From NCBI GenBank assembly GCA_028023455.1, contig JAQFVV010012400.1, positions 12,967,748 through 13,031,747 of the forward strand: a DNA stretch of 64,000 nt, given 5' to 3'. The notes below the pieces were generated by a model. The model was given only the letters and a program-made list of their open reading frames with translations, had not been told where the DNA came from and did no database searches. This DNA is from Epiperipatus broadwayi. Its lineage: Eukaryota; Onychophora; Udeonychophora; Euonychophora; Peripatidae. Shown piece by piece: positions 1 to 10,805 of the stretch; the first letter of the stretch is position 1, and each line of letters begins with the position of its first letter. The position numbers and the translations under genes are program-made.

Positions 1-2146
1 TAATAATATATTTAAAAAAATATTTCTTTCTTTTACCTTCATAAAAGAACAATAAGACCTATTTGTACACAATCAATTTTTACCAGCGTATTCCTCATTT
101 GGATACGCTTCGGAGACGATCTTGAAGATCAAAATAACCCAAATTATAAATAAAATATAATAACAAGTAAGCCTATCTATCAATAATATACATTAATAAT
201 GACAAGCAATAAAAAAAAATAAAGAAACAAAAGTTATTTGTTTTGTAACTTAAAATAAAAATTCACTTGCAAAGCTCTGCTCCAGGTTTATGAAACAATA
301 TAGGACACATTCCAAACTGAATTTAAATTAAAATAAACTTCTGCAGGATAACTTAAAAATATAATAACTTAAATATGACCCAGCACCTCCAGTGTTCATA
401 GCATATCTATTTGAGGTACCAAATCACACATAAGCAATTAATTTCTCCTTTATTATACTGAAAATATAAGACATTCTCCGTTGTAGTTCTAGATTAAATA
501 CGCAATTATTTTTAGTAGTTTTCTTGAATAGCATTTGATACTTTATAATTTATTATACACCTGGTTTATTCTTAAATATTGTCAATTAAGATACCATGAT
601 TCGTTAGTAATTCCACAATTAATAATACTTTGTTTTATTTTCCATCTTTATCGAAGAGAACAAAAATTACCCACATTTCTATCCTTCCATTCGATGTAAG
701 CAAATACTTAATTTGAAGTAACTCACACTTTATTTCCTTCATTTTAAAATACGTATTATTTCCAGAAGTACCAGATAAATAAATACTGTTATCTCTTTAT
801 GATGAATTTAAACATGGCATCATTTATCAAAATATGCATATCCTTAATTTTATGTTTAATCCTCACAAAAACACAACACGGAAAATAGTGAAGAATTAAA
901 ATATATTCTGTAAAATAGTTCTTCATGCGTTTTCCAGATATATTAAAAAACACAAGTTGGTTAGTGATACAACAATAATATTCATGCAATTTATTCTTAT
1001 TTAAAATGACAATTAAATGAAGTAATGGAGACTGGACATTATCAACATACATTTTTAAAAGAGCAATAGTTATGAAGTGGTTAATTCAAAAAGTTTAAAT
1101 CAAGGAGAGCAAAGTAAAATATGTACTTTTTTAAAATTTAGAATTGCATCTTAATTAACTTTTCACATAATAAGTTTCTTAAGATCCTTTCGAAGTTTTA
1201 CTCCAAAGTCTTTTTTAAAATCAATTTGACTTCAGCAACTGGTTTTAATTTCACAATAATGAGCCACTGTTTACTGGCTACAATTACATTACATAATAAG
1301 CAAATTGTTACTGGAGATCTTTGTTAAGTAGCTCTCTTTAGCAAACGTCATTTCCCTTCACAAGGTTACTCCCACGCTTCTTTTCTAACTAAGCTAATTA
1401 CATATTCAAAAAAAAAATCTTTTCTAAAAAAAATCAAATCACTCTGATCTTTACAATTAAATGAAGATAAAAATAATAATAAAATAAATAGCTTTTACAA
1501 ACTTGAAAGGAAAATGAATATTAATTAACTATTAAATAAAAATGATTAATAATTTATTTAATTTGTAAAATAATCCATTGATTCAACTATCTATTTAATC
1601 ATTGGAAAGAAATATATATTTGTTAAATTATTTAAGATAATTACTGTAATTTAAATGTTTTTAATTGTGAATGTACTATTGTTTGCTGTTATTAAAAGAT
1701 GAAAATGAAATGAAAATGATGCAGAGTCATACATGCATGCACATGTACTACAACTTAAATATTAAACTATCTTAACTAAATATAATTGAAACTGCTATTA
1801 ACTGTTGACAAAAAGGATAAGTATTAATGAATAAAGGATTTTGAAACTATTCAACCAATATTATACTAACATAGGATAACTTTGCATTTTCCTGCCCAAA
1901 TATACCCAATTCCTATAATAACAACCCCTCTCTCTGACATTAAATACCTCATTAACCACATTAATAATAATGAATACTTATAAAGTGGTCAATCAACTGC
2001 ATAAGCAATCTATATCTAAGCTTTAACCAATCTCCAGCAAAATTTTTTTTAGAATTCTAGGGCTATTTCATTTTTTTAAAATATAATATAACTATTTAAT
2101 GCAGATACAAAGCATCTCAATTCCTTGTGCCATTCAGATGGGCACA
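1..2146 (-). repeat. Left (3') LTR of the giant element, partial
   Basis: This is the inner 2.15 kb of the left LTR; its outer part lies before the window. It aligns throughout with 11354-13466, including shared blocks such as 'tttaccagcgtattcctcat' and 'tgacccagcacctccagtgt'. The inner edge is placed at the sequence CATTCAGATGGGCACA ending at 2146. The right LTR and the solo LTR end in the same way, with GGTCACA. On the minus strand the LTR thus begins TGTG. It has no convincing coding content; short open frames here are not conserved between copies. Confidence 0.88.
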
Positions 2147-2286
2147 AATCCCCCGTCCTTATAGAAGAAAAAAAAATGAATTAAGTAACACCATTAGGTT
2201 TATGTTAATCATTATTAAACAACACAAATAAAATTAATTTACACTTTTGAAAACTATGCATACAGAATTTTATATTCTCACATCGT
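2147..2286 (-). promoter_or_regulatory. Polypurine tract and 3' untranslated segment of the giant element
   Basis: Read on the minus strand, the bases next to the LTR edge are AAGGACGGGGGATT, a G-rich purine run in the position expected for the plus-strand primer (polypurine tract) of an LTR retrotransposon. It lies at 2147-2160. The rest of the ~140 bp between the integrase stop and the LTR is AT-rich and has no other visible signal. Confidence 0.6.
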
Positions 2287-3287
2287 TTAACATTCTGGTA
2301 CTTTAACTGGATATGGTATTAAGCTACGAGCATTATAGGTACCTCTCGTTCCTTCTGGGGTAGAGATCAAAAATGCGTTCTCATCCACCTGTTTCACTAT
2401 CTCATAAGGGTCTTCATAGAGACCTAAAAACTTCCTAAAGTTATGTTTTTGTAGATTGCTGACATGGGAAGTTCTAAGCATCACACGATCATGGATTTTG
2501 AAAGGATGAGGGCCAGTCTTACTACGGCAAACATGCTTGTCACCCATCCTTTTCAGAATAGCATGAGCCAGCATCATATCGTGCGAGACATCAACATCCT
2601 CTGGAATAATGGGCAAAGGGACTTTAATTAATAGAGGTTCTATGTGACCAAAGTGTAGCCGAATGGGTGATACCCTAGTTGACTCATTAATAGTTACATT
2701 AATATAATTGGGGTAACTTGTGTACCCATTGCCTATGGTTCCCACCCAGATACACCCTAAATAAACAACTGAGTTTTCGCATAATCCTCTCACTGGGGTT
2801 TGACTGTGCATTACGTATAGAACACATAACATGGTTGATATCCTGCTTTTTGCACCATTTCTTCCAATATTCAGAAATGAAAGCAGTGGCATGATCTGTA
2901 AGGATGGAAACTGGTTTCCCCCACCACTGGAAACTGGGATGCTTCTAAGTGCTTAGTGACATTCTTGGTGTTGGCCTTTGGAACTGAAAATGCAAATACA
3001 AATTTAGAAAACACATCGTAAGTCCCCAGGATAAATTTTTGTCGGTTAAATGGAGGGAGGGGTCCATAAAAGTCTAGGGCTAGTAAGTCATTGGGCTGGC
3101 TTGGCAAGATGGGTTGTAATGTTCCCACATAAGTTCTATTTTTAAATTTTGTCCTAAGGCAAATTTCATAATTTCTAAGTTTTGTTACAATAAGTTCAGT
3201 CATGTTATGAAAATAAAAGTGATTTTTAATAATGGGTTTTATCTTTTGAACCCCAAAATGGCCATACTGACAGTGGATACCTTCCAA
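2287..3287 (-). pseudogene. Ty3/gypsy integrase, frameshifted
   Basis: This is the integrase part of the giant element's pol, in two overlapping frames (3287-2871 and 2892-2287) with the middle core readable only by changing frame. The N-terminal zinc-binding region has HCQYGHFG and further on RNYEICLRTK, where a Tyr stands in place of the usual first Cys of the CxxC pair. The catalytic core has its first Asp in ALDFYGPLP, its second Asp in ILTDHATAF (near 2900) and its Glu in SNPSERIMRKL (near 2790). The C-terminal part (2892-2287 frame) contains GLYEDPYEIVKQVDENAFLI, like the GPY/F module of Ty3/gypsy integrases, and ends at 2287. At least one frameshift and stops near 2700 make it non-functional. 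The integrase normally inserts the cDNA into host DNA in the nucleus. Confidence 0.85.
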
Positions 3288-4934
3288 GAATCCTTCCCCA
3301 TTTCCCTTATCCTCTTTAGTAAAATTCCATCAACTATTTTATAATTGACCCTAATCCTATCAATATACCTTCTCCTTTCCTTTAAACCATCAGGATTTAT
3401 AAACACTCTAATTATTTTCTTTAAGTCATTGTCCTGTGCTTGAAGTATGGGTAATTCATTATAACTTTTTACTACTTCATCCTCTAGTAATTTTTCTAAA
3501 TTGCAGACAATGATATTCTCAGTACAGGGGTTTTGGTATACTACAGTGATTGGGTGATGACTGAGAACATCAGCAACAATATTGTTTCGGCCTGAATTGT
3601 AAATAATCTGATATGAAAACTGCTGGAGATACAGGGTCCATCGAATCAATCTATCATTATGCAAATAGCTTCTATTTAAAAATTCCAGGCTATGATGGTC
3701 AGATAACATAATAATCCGAGATCCCAATAGTATTTGCCTTAATTTCTGGAACCCCCAGACAACGGCTAAGGCCTCCCTCTCAGTCATAGTGTAGTTAAGT
3801 TCAGGTCCTTTTAGATGATGGCTTAAGAAGTATAAAACACCGAGCTCACTATTTTCATTTAGCTGGTAAAGGATGACCCCTAACTCAAACCCACTACTGT
3901 TGGTCTGGAGATAAAACTCCCTGTCAAAGTCAGGGTAAGCCAGAATGACTGTCTCTAAAAAATTATTTTTGATAGTCTGGAATTCCTTGTCATGGTCTAT
4001 GGTCCAAACCCAGGGTTCTCCTTTCTTTAATAAGATGGACAAATGGAGGGTATCAGTGGCAAAATCCTTGTAAAAATGATGGTAATAATTGCACAGTCCC
4101 AAAAACGACCTCAAGTGCTTTTTATTTTTCGGAGTGGGAAATTGTTTAATAGCAGTTATTTTATCTGGATGAGGTTTGATCCCTTGATCACCAATCAAAT
4201 GACCAAGAAAAGAGATTTCCCTGGCAGCCGATGTACATTTCTCCAGATTAATTTTAATATTATGTATATAACATTCTGAAAAGAATAACTTCAAATGGTC
4301 TAAATGCTGGAGCAAATTGTCTGAGGCTATGACGATGTCATCAACATAAATAACTATTAAATCCTTGAGTCTCTGGGAAAAAATTGCATTCAAACATCTG
4401 ATCAGTCCCACACCACTGTTTATCAAGCCGAATGGCATCCTTTGGAACAGGTACAAATGGCCTTGATGCCGAAAGGCTGTGTACTTTTGGTCCTCTGGGT
4501 GTAATGGGATTTTCCAGCAGCTTATGGTCAGATCAAACATTGAGAATACGTTCCTCCCTCGAAACCCAAGAAGCAATTCCTGAACTGGTAAAGGAACGCT
4601 GCGTTCAGGGACCGTATGTTGGTTTAAAATACGTACATCTAAGCAGACCCGAAGGGAACCATCTTTCTTTTTTACAACAACTAGAGGATTAACATAAGGT
4701 GAGGGGCCAGGCTTGATGATCTGCCAATCAATCATCTTCTGGATCTGTTGTTGGACCTCTGTTTGATATTGATGAGGAATTGGGCCATGTACATTGTTGG
4801 AATGTTTCATTGTCTTTCAGTTTGATTCTATGAATGTATCCTTTGATTATGCCTGGTATCTTAGAGAAAATAAATCTATACTGTGACAATAATTGGGAAA
4901 ATGGCCCATAGTATTCTGTGCCAATGATACTCAA
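3239..4934 (-). pseudogene. Ty3/gypsy reverse transcriptase and RNase H
   Basis: The main frame (4810-3239) carries RT and RNase H; the RT leader lies in another frame at 4934-4728. RT motifs in order are PYVNPLVVVKKKDGSLR, FSMFDLTISCWKIPL, MPFGLINSG and the catalytic box VIYVDDIVIASDN. Then come SFLGHLIGDQGIKPHPDKI and the connection SFLGLCNYYHHF. RNase H follows with YLQTNSSGFELGVIL, MTEREALAVVWGFQKLRQIL, MLSDHHSLEFL and NIVADVLSH. The first RNase H catalytic Asp (usually TDAS) is Asn here. The frame then runs into the start of integrase. The enzyme would copy the genomic RNA into cDNA in the virus-like particle. This copy is presumed dead because of the RNase H change and frameshifts on both sides. 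Confidence 0.93.
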
Positions 4935-4989
4935 ACCATCTAACTTAATTTTAATATTTACATCAACTTATGCCTCTAGCATAGCCATT

Positions 4990-5368
4990 AATTGACTGTC
5001 CTGACTAACATAATTTCTCGTGAGGGAGCAAATCTCTTCCCCATACATTACAATAATTGATAGTACAATTGTTAAGAGTCATGAAGTCTGAGCCAATTAT
5101 AACTTCATGAATCAAGCCAGGCATGATCAAGAATACATGGTTCAAGTTCTAAATTTATTAATTTTAAAGGTAATATAATCTGTTTATTAGATAACTTTAT
5201 TCTCTTGCCATTGTCCAGAGTTACATGCAGGGACTTCAATGGCAAAATAGGTAATGATTCATTAACTTGCATAACCCTATGATAGACATCCTCAGATACC
5301 AATGAGGCCTGACTACCTGTATCAATCAAGGCATTGATGGTTAATCCTAAAATAGTAGTTCTGATCAC
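4990..5368 (-). pseudogene. Ty3/gypsy aspartic protease
   Basis: The frame 5368-5105 contains the retropepsin active-site motif ALIDTGSQASLVSE about 13 residues in, followed by a beta-strand-rich stretch ending in LELEPCILDHAWLDS. The typical distal motif continues in another frame downstream as IIGSDFMTLNNCTINY (about 5095-5030), so there is a frameshift inside the protease or at its end. The protease matures the Gag-Pol polyprotein. Its position between gag and RT fits Ty3/gypsy order. Its start is arbitrary, because the domain would be translated as part of Gag-Pol. Confidence 0.8.
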
Positions 5369-5369
5369 A

Positions 5370-5868
5370 GGACAACTGTATAAAATTGGAGGTTCACTTG
5401 ACCTTTCATTTTCCCAACCCTCTATGTCAAATCAAGATTGTTTATCATCCAGTATATTGTGTTCCCCAGATCTCTATGAATAGGGCCCCAAAGTGAGGAA
5501 TGTTTCATTGAGGTCCTTTCTAGTTTAATGCTTTATCATTCTTAGTATTGGCCACATTCTTTTAAAGTGTGGTTTGCATGCCACTGGTGGATGGTTGAAC
5601 ACCATCATCATTCCTCCTTATAATAGATTGAGGATTATAATAAGGCCCACCTTTTATTTGAAACTTGGGCTGGTATCTACTTCTACTTCTAGCTAACCTA
5701 CTTCTATACCATGGAGATCTACCTTATATGTTAATGCTATTTAAGAGGCAAGGGATTACCTATTGGCTCTTGTCTTACCATCACTCACTTTATCAATAAT
5801 TTCAATGGAATCTAATAGATCAACAACCTCCTCAATGGTTTGCCTACCTGATGCTATTAAGATCTGTT
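5370..5868 (-). pseudogene. Broken gag C-terminus, basic region without zinc knuckle
   Basis: Between the gag core and the protease the minus strand has no long frame. One frame reads an Arg/Ser-rich segment (RSRLARSRSRYQPKFQIKGG, about 5705-5645), which fits a basic RNA-binding tail. I see no CCHC knuckle, so either this lineage lacks it or it has decayed. The assignment rests on position and composition only. Confidence 0.45.
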
Positions 5869-6465
5869 CTACATGATGAGAAGGTTATGCCATAATATGC
5901 GAACAATTTGTTGTTCAGATAACGGGTAGGCAGTGAGGGTCTTCAATTTTCCAGCATGCTTCCAGAAGAATTGAGTGTATCTACCCTTATAATGACTGTA
6001 CTTCTCTTGAGATATTTGGTACTTTAATTTGTCCTGCCTATCCACTCCCCAAAAACTATTTAACAGCAAATGCTTAAAATTCCTGTAAATATGTGGTTTA
6101 TCAAATAAAGATTGCCACCAATCCTTAGAAGATGAGTACAGATGGTTGCTAGCAATAGCAATCCTCTCCACTTCTGACAATGGACAAAGTAAAAACAACT
6201 CATCCAAGCTTTGCAAAAACTCAAAGGGGTTTTCCAAGTACTCCCCTTTAAAAGACTTAATGGTTAGAAACTTAAGGGCCCTAGAATCATGTGAATCCCT
6301 CTCATGATTTATCCTCGCTTTTTCTGATTCTAACTTCTGCAAATCTATTCTGCTATTTTGTACCTCTTCTATGGATCCTAAAGAATACTGATCAACTAGA
6401 CCACAACATACTTCCTTAAGCTCAGTAGTATTCAACTCCGCAGTGCCTAATTGCCTTACATCCAT
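5869..6465 (-). pseudogene. Ty3/gypsy Gag core (capsid-like)
   Basis: This is a 198-aa frame containing the pattern of retrotransposon gag: FKGEYLENPFEFLQSLDELF, then an Asp-Trp-Trp (KDWWQSLFDKP), NFKHLLLNSFWGVDRQDKLKYQ and YTQFFWKHAGKLKTLTAYPLSEQQ. These match the helical capsid region of Ty3/gypsy Gag proteins (Trp-rich, with an F-W-x-Q-like core). The N-terminal 60 residues are charged and probably helical, continuing the upstream coiled coil. Gag would assemble the cytoplasmic particle and package RNA. The frame is interrupted upstream (6466-6907) and downstream, so this is a remnant. Confidence 0.75.
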
Positions 6466-7752
6466 CTTTAAATGCTGCTTTTGACCTAAAGCATCTTGAA
6501 CATATCTCTCTAACCTAGTTTGGCATCTCTATCTTCCACCTTGTCTGAAAAAACTCGCCTATCTACAGAACTCTTAACAGTGTCTATTTCTACTTTCAAA
6601 TTCTGATATCCTTCACTCACCTCATTTAATTTAGTTACTATGGCTCACACATCCTCACCTCCTACCTCTAGATGATCTATTCTGGTCCTGATGCATCTAA
6701 CTTGGTCAACCATAGCTTGATTGGACCCACCTGGTTCTAGTTTCTGTGCCTCTACTCTCAAGTTTAGATTCTTAATCTGGTCTTGGCAATCACTAATCTG
6801 GTCATCTATTTTTGAGGTGCTATATACTCTTCTATTCTGATGCTCTATTACACTTTCTCTGACACCTTCTATCTTTTCCTCAAATATTCTAAATTTCTGT
6901 TCAATATCTATAGTACATTCATTGGTGTACCTACTATATAACTCTTGATATTTTGTCCCTTGTTTACAATTGTCATTTCTGCCCTTGTGAAATTTTCCTG
7001 TATTTCTTCCCTAAGCTGAATTATTGAGTTATCACAATCTACTCTTGTTTGATGCAGCTGATTCTTAACATCAACTTCTATTGTTTCTAGCTTATGTGTC
7101 TGACTTTTCATATTCTCCCTAACTTCTTTCATCCCTAAAATTTGTTTCGCTGAATTTTCCTTTATTTCCGACATTTCTACCCTTATTTCTAACATCATAC
7201 TATCTTTCATTGCTCTACAATCTTCCTTTGACATCATACTATCTTTCATGTCTAACATCATACTATTTTTCATCTCTAATTTTCCTTTATTTCCGACATT
7301 TCTACCCTTATTTCTAACATCATACTATCTTTCATCGCTCTACAATCTTCCTTTGACATCATACTATCTTTCATCTCTAACATCATACTATTTTTCATCT
7401 CTCTAAAATCTTCCTTTGACACCATACTATCTTTCATCTCTTTACAATCTTCCTTTGACATCATACTATCTTTCATCTCTAACATCATACTATTTTTCAT
7501 ATCTAACATTTGTTTATCTGAATTATTTTTAATCTCTAACATCTGCTTACTAAAGCTCTTATTTATTTCATCAATTAATTTGGAGTAATCAAATGCTCCT
7601 CCCAATGAGACATTTTCTGCCCTACGATCTTCTTTATCCATGAAGTTTATAGTTTCATTTCCCAAATTTATATCAGGAGACAATACAATCACCTCTGGAG
7701 ATAATATTTCTTGGGACCCGCCCAATTCTTCACAAATATTAAACTCTTCCAT
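6466..7752 (-). pseudogene. Gag N-terminal coiled-coil region with internal repeats
   Basis: Two frames, 7752-7276 (158 aa, start MEEFNICEELGG) and 7273-6908 (121 aa), encode an acidic leader followed by a strongly helical region. That region is built of repeats such as MKDSMMSKEDCREMKNSMML, with Met/Lys/Glu heptad-like spacing. A single stop at 7276-7274 separates the two frames, and the same repeat block appears on both sides of it. The stop therefore looks like a product of repeat slippage. The downstream frame continues with coiled-coil-like sequence (HKLETIEVDVKNQLHQT). Between 6907 and 6466 the helical character continues, but the frame is broken. Its role is probably Gag multimerisation; this is inference from composition. 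Confidence 0.6.
7140..7510. repeat. Tandem repeats inside the gag coiled coil
   Basis: The plus strand shows units built on 'catcatactatctttcat' and 'ctacaatcttcctttgac', repeated several times. A larger unit of about 135 bp, including 'tttatttccgacatttctac', occurs twice (about 7155-7200 and 7285-7330). The repeat encodes the MKDSMMSKEDC-type helix segments on the minus strand. Confidence 0.8.
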
Positions 7753-8904
7753 AATATTTTCTAATTTGTTTATTAAGATTCACAAAGAGAAAAGAAAGAT
7801 ACATCAGCTTAACTTCCCCTCCCCAATCAAAGAATCTAAATTTCCCATCGTCACCTATAAATACATAAGGTTATTCTAATATGTTTAGTTGTGTTATTTC
7901 CTGCAACATTCGATCTCCACATTTGATGGCAAAATTATTGTACTGTATATTCTGACAATATCAATCCAAACATTAATGCATTAGCTAGAAAAAATCTCTA
8001 TATTCACCCACACCAATACTGTACATTAAATTGACTTCTATATAATAATAAAGACAACACAATTTTAATAAGCATGATTATTAAGTTAAGTTCTTTGCGC
8101 CATTCAAGACTATAATTAATATTTACAATACCATACAATTTTTATTTATCAAATTTGGTATATTGGTTGTATACTACAGGATCCTATCAGACCTACATCA
8201 CTATAGTTATCAAGCCCACGAAGCCACAACTTGTCTTATCTATGTCACAATATATCTGTACATCAAATGTTGGGAATCCAGAAACCAACTCCATATCTAA
8301 TCATTGTGACCTGACACATCAAATATCAACAACTAACATTATAATTATCCACCATTAATCAATCATGCAGCTACATTAGCGCACCAGAAAACCCATTATA
8401 ATCATCATCATTGGGCCTAATACACCGGACAACAAAAAACAGTTCTATAGTTAATCATCTATTAACCAATCAGGCCACTATGTTGCACCAGAAAACCTCA
8501 CCAGGATTATCATCATCAATCGATCATGCCAAGTTACCCAATCATTAACCAATCAATGTCAATCGATGTCCAAAGTTGGCACACCAGAAAACATTAAATA
8601 ATCTGAAGAATATACCAAACTACTCAATGCCAAAACATCTGGGCACCACAATCCAACCTAGACTATGTGTAGCCCCACTACACATTTGCACATCCACATT
8701 GGTAATCAGAAAACCTAGTCCAATCATCATCATTGCACAATTGATTGATCTACCACTTTCATACAACAAAATCCATATTGCAATCTATCTACTGAGATGT
8801 CAAATATATCTCAAGCCACCACAATGGGCATCCAGAAAACATACTTCTCATCATCATCAGTCAATCGATGCCCCAAAGTTGGTGCATCAGAAAACGTACC
8901 CTAT
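7753..8904 (-). other. Leader of the giant element with CAGAAAAC repeats
   Basis: This is non-coding sequence between the gag start and the right (5') LTR. It holds about seven diverged copies of a motif near 'gcaccagaaaac' (about 8270, 8380, 8480, 8577, 8698, 8826, 8880), several followed by 'atcatcatca' or 'atcgat' stretches. Spacing is irregular, about 55-130 bp. In this position such repeats would lie in the 5' untranslated RNA, where packaging or translation signals normally sit. No clear tRNA primer binding site (TGG...) is visible next to the LTR edge. The short plus-strand open frames here are not credible genes. Confidence 0.6.
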
Positions 8905-10149
8905 AACCTACACTCCCAACACCACTCATATACATTACATGAGTGAAATGCCCAGGTGCCAGTTCTATTAATGAATAAAATAATATAATAAGATATATAA
9001 TACAAAATTATTACTGAGACTGTATTTAAGTTTATGTTCAGCTCAGCTCAGTGGGAAGCTATAGGCAGTTCATAAGATATATGATGATAAATGAATAAAA
9101 GAAGAAATATTACAAAACATTTAATATAATGTAAATTCCTTTGTTAATTAATTGTATGATAAAGAATCATAATGTTTATTTGGTACAGTCTATTAAAATA
9201 TACTTTAAACTTAATTTCTTCCTTCATCCAAATACAACATATATCAGCTTGCTATAATTATATTCCTGAACAATTCTATGACTTGGCATATCATAATCTA
9301 AACATCTACTTTAATGCCAATCAAGATATAAACAATAAGATCTCAGGGAATTTAACAAACACAGTTGAATTAAATAAAATACATTGGCCCATAAATTATA
9401 ATTTTAAAGTATGATAAAAATGTAATGAAACAAATTGATTAAAATATTTTTACTGTGTTTCAATAATAAGATAATGACAGAAATAGGGTATTTTAATCTC
9501 ATATCATCATCTAACAAATATACTAACTTAGCAACCTTTCTAATACGTTTATCCAGTGGCAATGTTTCTTATAATGTTTGGATTAAGAGACAATATTGTC
9601 AGACACCAGCAGATTTAATATTATAACTCTAAAATAATATATCTATTTTATAATAGATTTATGAAAAGTGGAGATGTGGAAATGGAAACACGAATGTACA
9701 CAAAAATAACTCAAGACACAGTTTTTAAGATTTTAAATAAATAAAACAAATCATTTATTACACTAAAATAAATTTGGTTTAACATAATATTTACAATTGG
9801 ACTACTTGTCTTACAGATTTTTAAATTATCAAATAAACTTTGAGCATCAGTTTGGGATTATCCCTATTATCAAAGCAAATTAACAACAAAACTTAAATAT
9901 TCTGACTTCGAACACATGCTTTGCCTACATGTTTCATCTACATGACACTAAATAAACAACATGTTATATTATTAGCACACAAAAAATACTTTTGAGAGGA
10001 TATTACTATTGATTAATAAAATAAATCAAATTAATTATATTTGGCTTTCAACAAAGCAACTTTCTCTAATTGACTAAATAATCACTTTCAATTACGTATA
10101 CTTTTCATGCATAGCAACAAAATCATGTTCATTCTGATGATTTGATGAT

Positions 10150-10320
10150 TTATAACCTTTATTTAAATAAATACACTGTATTTTAAAATATTTATTTCCT
10201 GTTTTAATCTCAATAACATTATACTTCTATTTAAATGAATGTAATGTATTTCAAAAACATTTATTTCTTATTTTAATTTCAATAACTATACTTTATATAC
10301 ACGATATTATTTATATTACA
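10150..10320. repeat. Imperfect ~85-bp tandem duplication in the LTR
   Basis: The sequence 'tatttaaataaatacactgtatttt...ctgttttaatctcaataac' is followed directly by a diverged copy 'atttaaatgaatgtaatgtatttc...cttattttaatttcaataac'. Confidence 0.65.
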
Positions 10321-10585
10321 CATGTGTGTGCATGTTTCAAGCAACAATAATAGAAAATAATATTTTCTACAAACTCTCCATTCATTAAGAAAATATCATA
10401 CAATTATTTTATTTCGGACAATGTCGTAATTCATCAATAAAATAAGACACTAATATTACATCAAGAATTAATTCAACAATTTATCTGGCCACATATTAAT
10501 TAACACAGAGCTATATTTTCATGATTATACAGACTGTACATTATAAGGGAAATCTACATGAGGAACAGATAAACTCTTACTGAAC

Positions 10586-10805
10586 ACTTCTACAATAATT
10601 CATCTGATTCTAAATACACTGTTGGTGGGGAACCTTTTCCTCATCACCAAGACTCTAAGAAAAATGTCACATAACTTCCTAAACATCATTTAATCATACT
10701 TCAACAATAACTCATCTACTTCAAAATACACTATTGGTGGGGACTTCTTCCTCATCACCAGGGTTCTAAGAAAACATCACTTAACTTCAAAAAATATCAT
10801 TTACT
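10586..10805. repeat. ~112-bp tandem duplication with GGTGGGGA...CATCACCA core
   Basis: Two adjacent copies contain 'acactgttggtggggaacc...tcctcatcaccaagactctaag' and 'acactattggtggggactt...tcctcatcaccagggttctaag'. Each has an inverted pair (GGTGGGGA against TCCTCATCACC). The solo LTR at 32670-32790 has only one related unit, so the duplication arose in this lineage. Confidence 0.75.

Noticed and set aside
4432-4692. 86-aa plus-strand frame across the RT gene
   Set aside because: It is antisense to the conserved RT motifs and is a shadow.
8155-8971. Regularly repeated motif considered as a CRISPR-like array
   Set aside because: Spacing is irregular, repeats are diverged, and the sequence is the leader of a eukaryotic LTR element.
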